A stretch of 64,000 nucleotides of DNA from positions 19,730-83,729 of the forward strand of contig SCRL01000041.1 of the NCBI GenBank assembly GCA_004298065.1, given 5' to 3'. Positions 60,794 to 64,000 of the stretch are shown piece by piece; position 1 is the stretch's first letter; every line of letters starts with the position of its first letter. Position numbers and translations under genes: made by a program. Under the pieces are notes generated by a model. That model made no database searches. It had not been told where the DNA came from and worked only from the letters and a program-made list of their open reading frames with translations. This DNA is from Gammaproteobacteria bacterium. Its GTDB lineage: Bacteria; Pseudomonadota; Gammaproteobacteria; Acidiferrobacterales; Sulfurifustaceae.

Positions 60794-63106
60794 ATGTCCC
60801 TCGACCTCTCCCAATTCCATCAGGTCTTCTTCGAGGAATGCGCCGAGGCGCTCGACGGCATGGAGCAGGCGCTGCTCGGGCTCGACTTGAGCGGCGAAAA
60901 TACCGAAGCCATCAACACCATCTTCCGCGGCGCTCACTCGATCAAGGGCGGCAGCGCCACGTTTGCCTTCAGCGATGTCGCCGGGTTCACGCACGTCATG
61001 GAAACCCTGCTCGACAAGGTGCGTGGCGGCAAGAAGCGCATGACCAAACCGGACGTGGACTTGCTCCTCGTCTCGGTGGATTGCCTGCGGGGGATGCTGG
61101 CGGCGCACCGCGACGGCGGCTCCGCCGACGCCGCGCGTGCCGCCGATCTCCAGCGCCAGTTGACCGACGCCCTGAACGAAACCGCTCCCACGCCGGTCGC
61201 TGCGCCCGCGCCGGCCACCTCGCCGGCAAGCGGCGACCAGATTACCGAGGCCGAATTCGACAATCTCCTCGACCAGTTGCACGGCAAAACCGGCGCGCCC
61301 GGGGTCAAGTCCGCGGCGCCGGCACCGACGCCCGCCGCGGGCGAGGAGATCACCGAGGCCGAGTTCGAGGCGTTGCTCGATCAATTGCACGGCAAGGGCA
61401 CGGCCCCGGCCGGTGCAGGCAACAACGCCAAACCGCAGTGCAGGGATGCGCTGTCAGCGATGCCGAGGGACGCCAAACCCGACTGGCGCATCCGCTTCAA
61501 GCCGCACCCGAAGATGATGCAAAGCGGCAACGACCCCGTCCGTATCTTCCGTGAGCTCGCTGCGCTGGGTTCGCTGCACGTGACGGCGGACCTCGCCGGA
61601 TTGCCGATGCTGCCTGACATGCATCCCGAGGAGTCCTACCTGGGCTGGACGCTGGAGCTCATCTCGCAGGCGAATGAGGCCGAAATTCGTGAAATCTTTG
61701 CCTGGGTCGAGGACGAGGCTGATCTTGTCATCGAAAGCCTGAGGGCCGGGAGTACGCGTCCGGCGCCCGCGGCGGCACCCGACGCAGCGCCTGCAGCCAA
61801 GCCGACGACAACGGCAATCGCCGCGGCCAAGCCCGCGGCGTCCCCGGTGCCGGCGGCGACCGCGCCCAAGCCCGCGGCCACGGGCGAAACCGCGAGCATC
61901 CGCGTCGGCATCGACAAGATCGACGCGCTGATCAACATGGTGGGCGAGCTGGTTATCACCCAGTCCATGCTCAACCAGCTCAGCGCCAACTTCGACATGC
62001 ATCGGCTGCCGAAGCTGCTCGAGGGGCTGGCTCAGCTCGACCGCAACACCCGCGAGCTGCAGGAATCGGTCATGCGTATCCGCATGTTGCCGGTGAGCTT
62101 CGCGTTCTCGCGCCTGCCGCGCCTGGTACACGACCTCTCGGCCAAGCTCGACAAGAAAGTCGAGCTGACCATGTTCGGCGAGCAGACCGAGATGGACAAG
62201 ACTGTGATGGAAAAGCTCGGCGACCCGCTGGTGCACCTGGTGCGCAACTCGCTCGACCACGGCATCGAGGCGCCGGCGGCGCGCAAGGCCGCGGGCAAGC
62301 CGGAGGTCGGCAGTCTCACGCTCAATGCCTACCACAAGGGCGGCAACGTGGTGATCGAGATCAGCGACGACGGGGCGGGATTGAACAAAGACAAGATTCT
62401 CAAGAAGGCCCGCGAGCGCGCGCTCGTCGGGCCGGACGAGCAACTGCCGGACGACAAGGTTTACGACCTCATCTGCATGCCGGGTTTTTCGACCGCGGAC
62501 CAGGTCAGCGACGTCTCCGGTCGCGGCGTCGGCATGGATGTGGTGAAGCGCAACATCAAGAGCCTCGGCGGAATGCTCGAGATCGAGTCGCAGGCGGGCA
62601 GCGGCACGACCATGCGCATCCGCCTGCCGCTCACGCTCGCGATCCTCGACGGCCAGATCGTGCGCGTCGGCCAGGAGATTTACATCATCCCGCTGGTGTC
62701 GATCGTGGAAACCATCCAGATCGGCGAGAACCAGGTCAACGAGATGGTGGGCAAGGCCGAGGTGTTCCGTCTGCGCGACGCATACCTGCCGATCATCCGG
62801 CTGTACGAAGTGTTCAGCCTGATACCGCGCACCACGAAGCTGTCGGAAGGCCTGCTGGTGGTGGTCGAGGGCGACGGTCAGCGCATCGGCCTGTTCGTGG
62901 ACGAGCTGCTCGGGCAGCAACAGGTCGTCATCAAGAGTCTCGAGGCGAACTTCCGTCGCGTCGAGGCTATATCGGGCGCCACCATCCTGGGTGACGGCAC
63001 GGTGGCGCTCATTCTGGATATCCCGGGATTGGTCAAGCTGCGCGACGCGTTCATCAAGGACGTTTCGCCGCAGGCAGTACCTCTGGAAGAGGTCAAAGCA
63101 GCATAG
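60794..63106 (+). CDS. cheA: Chemotaxis histidine kinase CheA
   Basis: A 770-residue kinase with full domain order: P1 Hpt domain (His 48 in FRGAHSIKGGSATF), a linker with two nearly identical motifs (ITEAEFDNLLDQLHGK at 150-165 and ITEAEFEALLDQLHGK at 186-201), a P2-like CheY-binding domain (about 228-315), Ala/Pro linker, P3 dimerisation, P4 ATPase (LVRNSLDHGIEAPAARKAAG, DDGAGLNKDKI, GRGVGMDVVKRNI) and P5 CheW-like domain. It phosphorylates CheY. It lies between cheY and a chemoreceptor gene. Confidence 0.96.
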   Translation: MSLDLSQFHQVFFEECAEALDGMEQALLGLDLSGENTEAINTIFRGAHSIKGGSATFAFSDVAGFTHVMETLLDKVRGGKKRMTKPDVDLLLVSVDCLRGMLAAHRDGGSADAARAADLQRQLTDALNETAPTPVAAPAPATSPASGDQITEAEFDNLLDQLHGKTGAPGVKSAAPAPTPAAGEEITEAEFEALLDQLHGKGTAPAGAGNNAKPQCRDALSAMPRDAKPDWRIRFKPHPKMMQSGNDPVRIFRELAALGSLHVTADLAGLPMLPDMHPEESYLGWTLELISQANEAEIREIFAWVEDEADLVIESLRAGSTRPAPAAAPDAAPAAKPTTTAIAAAKPAASPVPAATAPKPAATGETASIRVGIDKIDALINMVGELVITQSMLNQLSANFDMHRLPKLLEGLAQLDRNTRELQESVMRIRMLPVSFAFSRLPRLVHDLSAKLDKKVELTMFGEQTEMDKTVMEKLGDPLVHLVRNSLDHGIEAPAARKAAGKPEVGSLTLNAYHKGGNVVIEISDDGAGLNKDKILKKARERALVGPDEQLPDDKVYDLICMPGFSTADQVSDVSGRGVGMDVVKRNIKSLGGMLEIESQAGSGTTMRIRLPLTLAILDGQIVRVGQEIYIIPLVSIVETIQIGENQVNEMVGKAEVFRLRDAYLPIIRLYEVFSLIPRTTKLSEGLLVVVEGDGQRIGLFVDELLGQQQVVIKSLEANFRRVEAISGATILGDGTVALILDIPGLVKLRDAFIKDVSPQAVPLEEVKAA

Positions 63107-63145
63107 AACGCATCATCCAAATGATTTTCAGAGGAGTAATCCAAC

Positions 63146-64000
63146 ATGTTTAAGAATCTGACCATCAAATCGCGGCTGATTTTCGTGATCGCACTGCTGT
63201 CGGTGTTGCTGATCGTCATCGGCACAGTCGGCCTGTTCGGCATGAGCAAGGCGAACGACGGTCTGTACAGCGTTTACAACGACCGCACCAAGCCGCTCGA
63301 ACAACTGACCCAGATCGATCGGTTGATCCTGCGCAACCGGTTACTGATCGCCGTGTCCATTGTGACACCCACGGCAGAAGAGATTCGCCGCAACACTGCG
63401 GAGATCGAGAAGAATATCGAGCAGATCGGAAAGATCTGGGAAGAATACATGGCGACCTACCTTACCCCTGAGGAAAAGGCGATGGCCGAGAAGTTCGCCG
63501 AGTCGCGTTCCCGGTTCGTCAAGGAGGGTCTGCTTGCCGCCGTCGCCACGCTGCGCGCCAATGATCTAAAGGCCACGCAGCGCGTGGTGACCGAAAAAGT
63601 CCGTACGCTGTACGCCCCGGTCGGCGAAGGCGTTAATACGCTCATCAAGCTTCAGATTGACGAAGCGGAGAAGCAATACAAAACCTCGCAGTCGCGCTAC
63701 GAGTCAATTCGTCTGATTTCCATTGTGGTGGTTCTGGTCGGCGTGGGTCTGGCTGCCTTCATTGGCATCGTGCTGATCCGCGCCATCACTGTTCCGCTCA
63801 ACGCCGCGGTGGCCGTGACCGAGCGTATCGCCAACGGCCATCTCGACAATCGCATTGAGGCTACCTCGAGCGACGAGGTGGGCAAGCTGATGCATGCGCT
63901 CAAGAATATGAATGGTCAGCTCGCCTCGCTGGTGGGCGAGGTGCGCAACGGCACGCAGTCGATCAACACCGCGGCCGTGGAGATCACCACCGGCAACTCC
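63146..64000 (+). CDS. Methyl-accepting chemotaxis protein, N-terminal part (runs off the right edge)
   Basis: The ATG at 63146 follows GAGGAG; the frame stays open to the window end, giving 285 residues. The first TM is at about 11-32 (LIFVIALLSVLLIVIGTVGL), then a four-helix-bundle sensor (about 35-185), the second TM at about 192-214 (ISIVVVLVGVGLAAFIGIVL) and the beginning of HAMP (ITVPLNAAVAVTERIANGHL). The signalling tip is beyond the edge. Tar-type receptor; ligand unknown. It lies 39 bases after cheA and is likely in the same operon. Confidence 0.9.
   Translation, partial: MFKNLTIKSRLIFVIALLSVLLIVIGTVGLFGMSKANDGLYSVYNDRTKPLEQLTQIDRLILRNRLLIAVSIVTPTAEEIRRNTAEIEKNIEQIGKIWEEYMATYLTPEEKAMAEKFAESRSRFVKEGLLAAVATLRANDLKATQRVVTEKVRTLYAPVGEGVNTLIKLQIDEAEKQYKTSQSRYESIRLISIVVVLVGVGLAAFIGIVLIRAITVPLNAAVAVTERIANGHLDNRIEATSSDEVGKLMHALKNMNGQLASLVGEVRNGTQSINTAAVEITTGNS

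Overview
The window looks like a chromosome segment of a flagellated gammaproteobacterium. The grounds are the FleQ/FleS/FleR flagellar regulators with sigma-54-type promoters, sigma-28-type promoters before fliC and flgM, HDOD, PilZ and GGDEF-like signalling proteins, and gltX followed by tRNA genes. The genus cannot be fixed from sequence reading alone; a GC-rich sulfur-oxidising lineage is only a guess, prompted by the cytochrome c'/metallo-beta-lactamase pair and the TauE/SafE exporter.

Region 1 (1-5655) is ordinary chromosome. It holds the start of a Crp/Fnr-like regulator, a TauE/SafE permease, a metallo-beta-lactamase-fold protein with an altered first metal motif, a class II cytochrome c, an ABC-2 exporter pair, a small conserved protein, a degenerate GGDEF-like protein and an AbrB-like protein.

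Region 2 (5656-17214) is an integrated element of about 11.5 kb. It sits in the 3' end of a tRNA-Val(CAC) gene and is bounded by a 46-bp direct repeat, one copy of which lies inside the intact tRNA. It encodes a full-length tyrosine integrase and a putative excisionase next to attR, a second short tyrosine recombinase, a recombinase-like protein, a putative helicase/ATPase, small zinc-ribbon proteins, a protein resembling T7-type internal virion protein gp14 and a possible T7-type small terminase. I see no capsid, portal or tail genes. It may be a phage satellite or a strongly reduced podovirus-like prophage, and it is the best candidate for an undescribed system here.

Region 3 (17215-24044) holds gltX, tRNA-Ala and tRNA-Glu separated by two long inverted repeats, then signalling genes: a GAF-like protein and an HDOD protein behind a strong sigma-28-type promoter, a soluble chemoreceptor fused to a C-terminal PhnD-like binding domain, and a YcgR-type flagellar brake.

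Region 4 (24045-64000) is one continuous flagellar and chemotaxis locus: flgNMA (minus strand), flgBCDEFGHIJKL, a putative flagellin-glycosylation island (methyltransferase, GT2/pyruvyltransferase-like fusion and three TPR-glycosyltransferase modules in two proteins), fliC-flaG-fliD-fliS-fliT-pilZ, fleQ, fleSR, fliEFGHIJ, cheY, cheA and the start of a chemoreceptor gene. Promoter motifs suggest a hierarchy: FleQ with sigma-54 drives fleSR, flgA, flgB and possibly cheY, while FliA (sigma-28) drives flgM, fliC and the GAF/HDOD pair. fliK and cheZ are not at their usual places.
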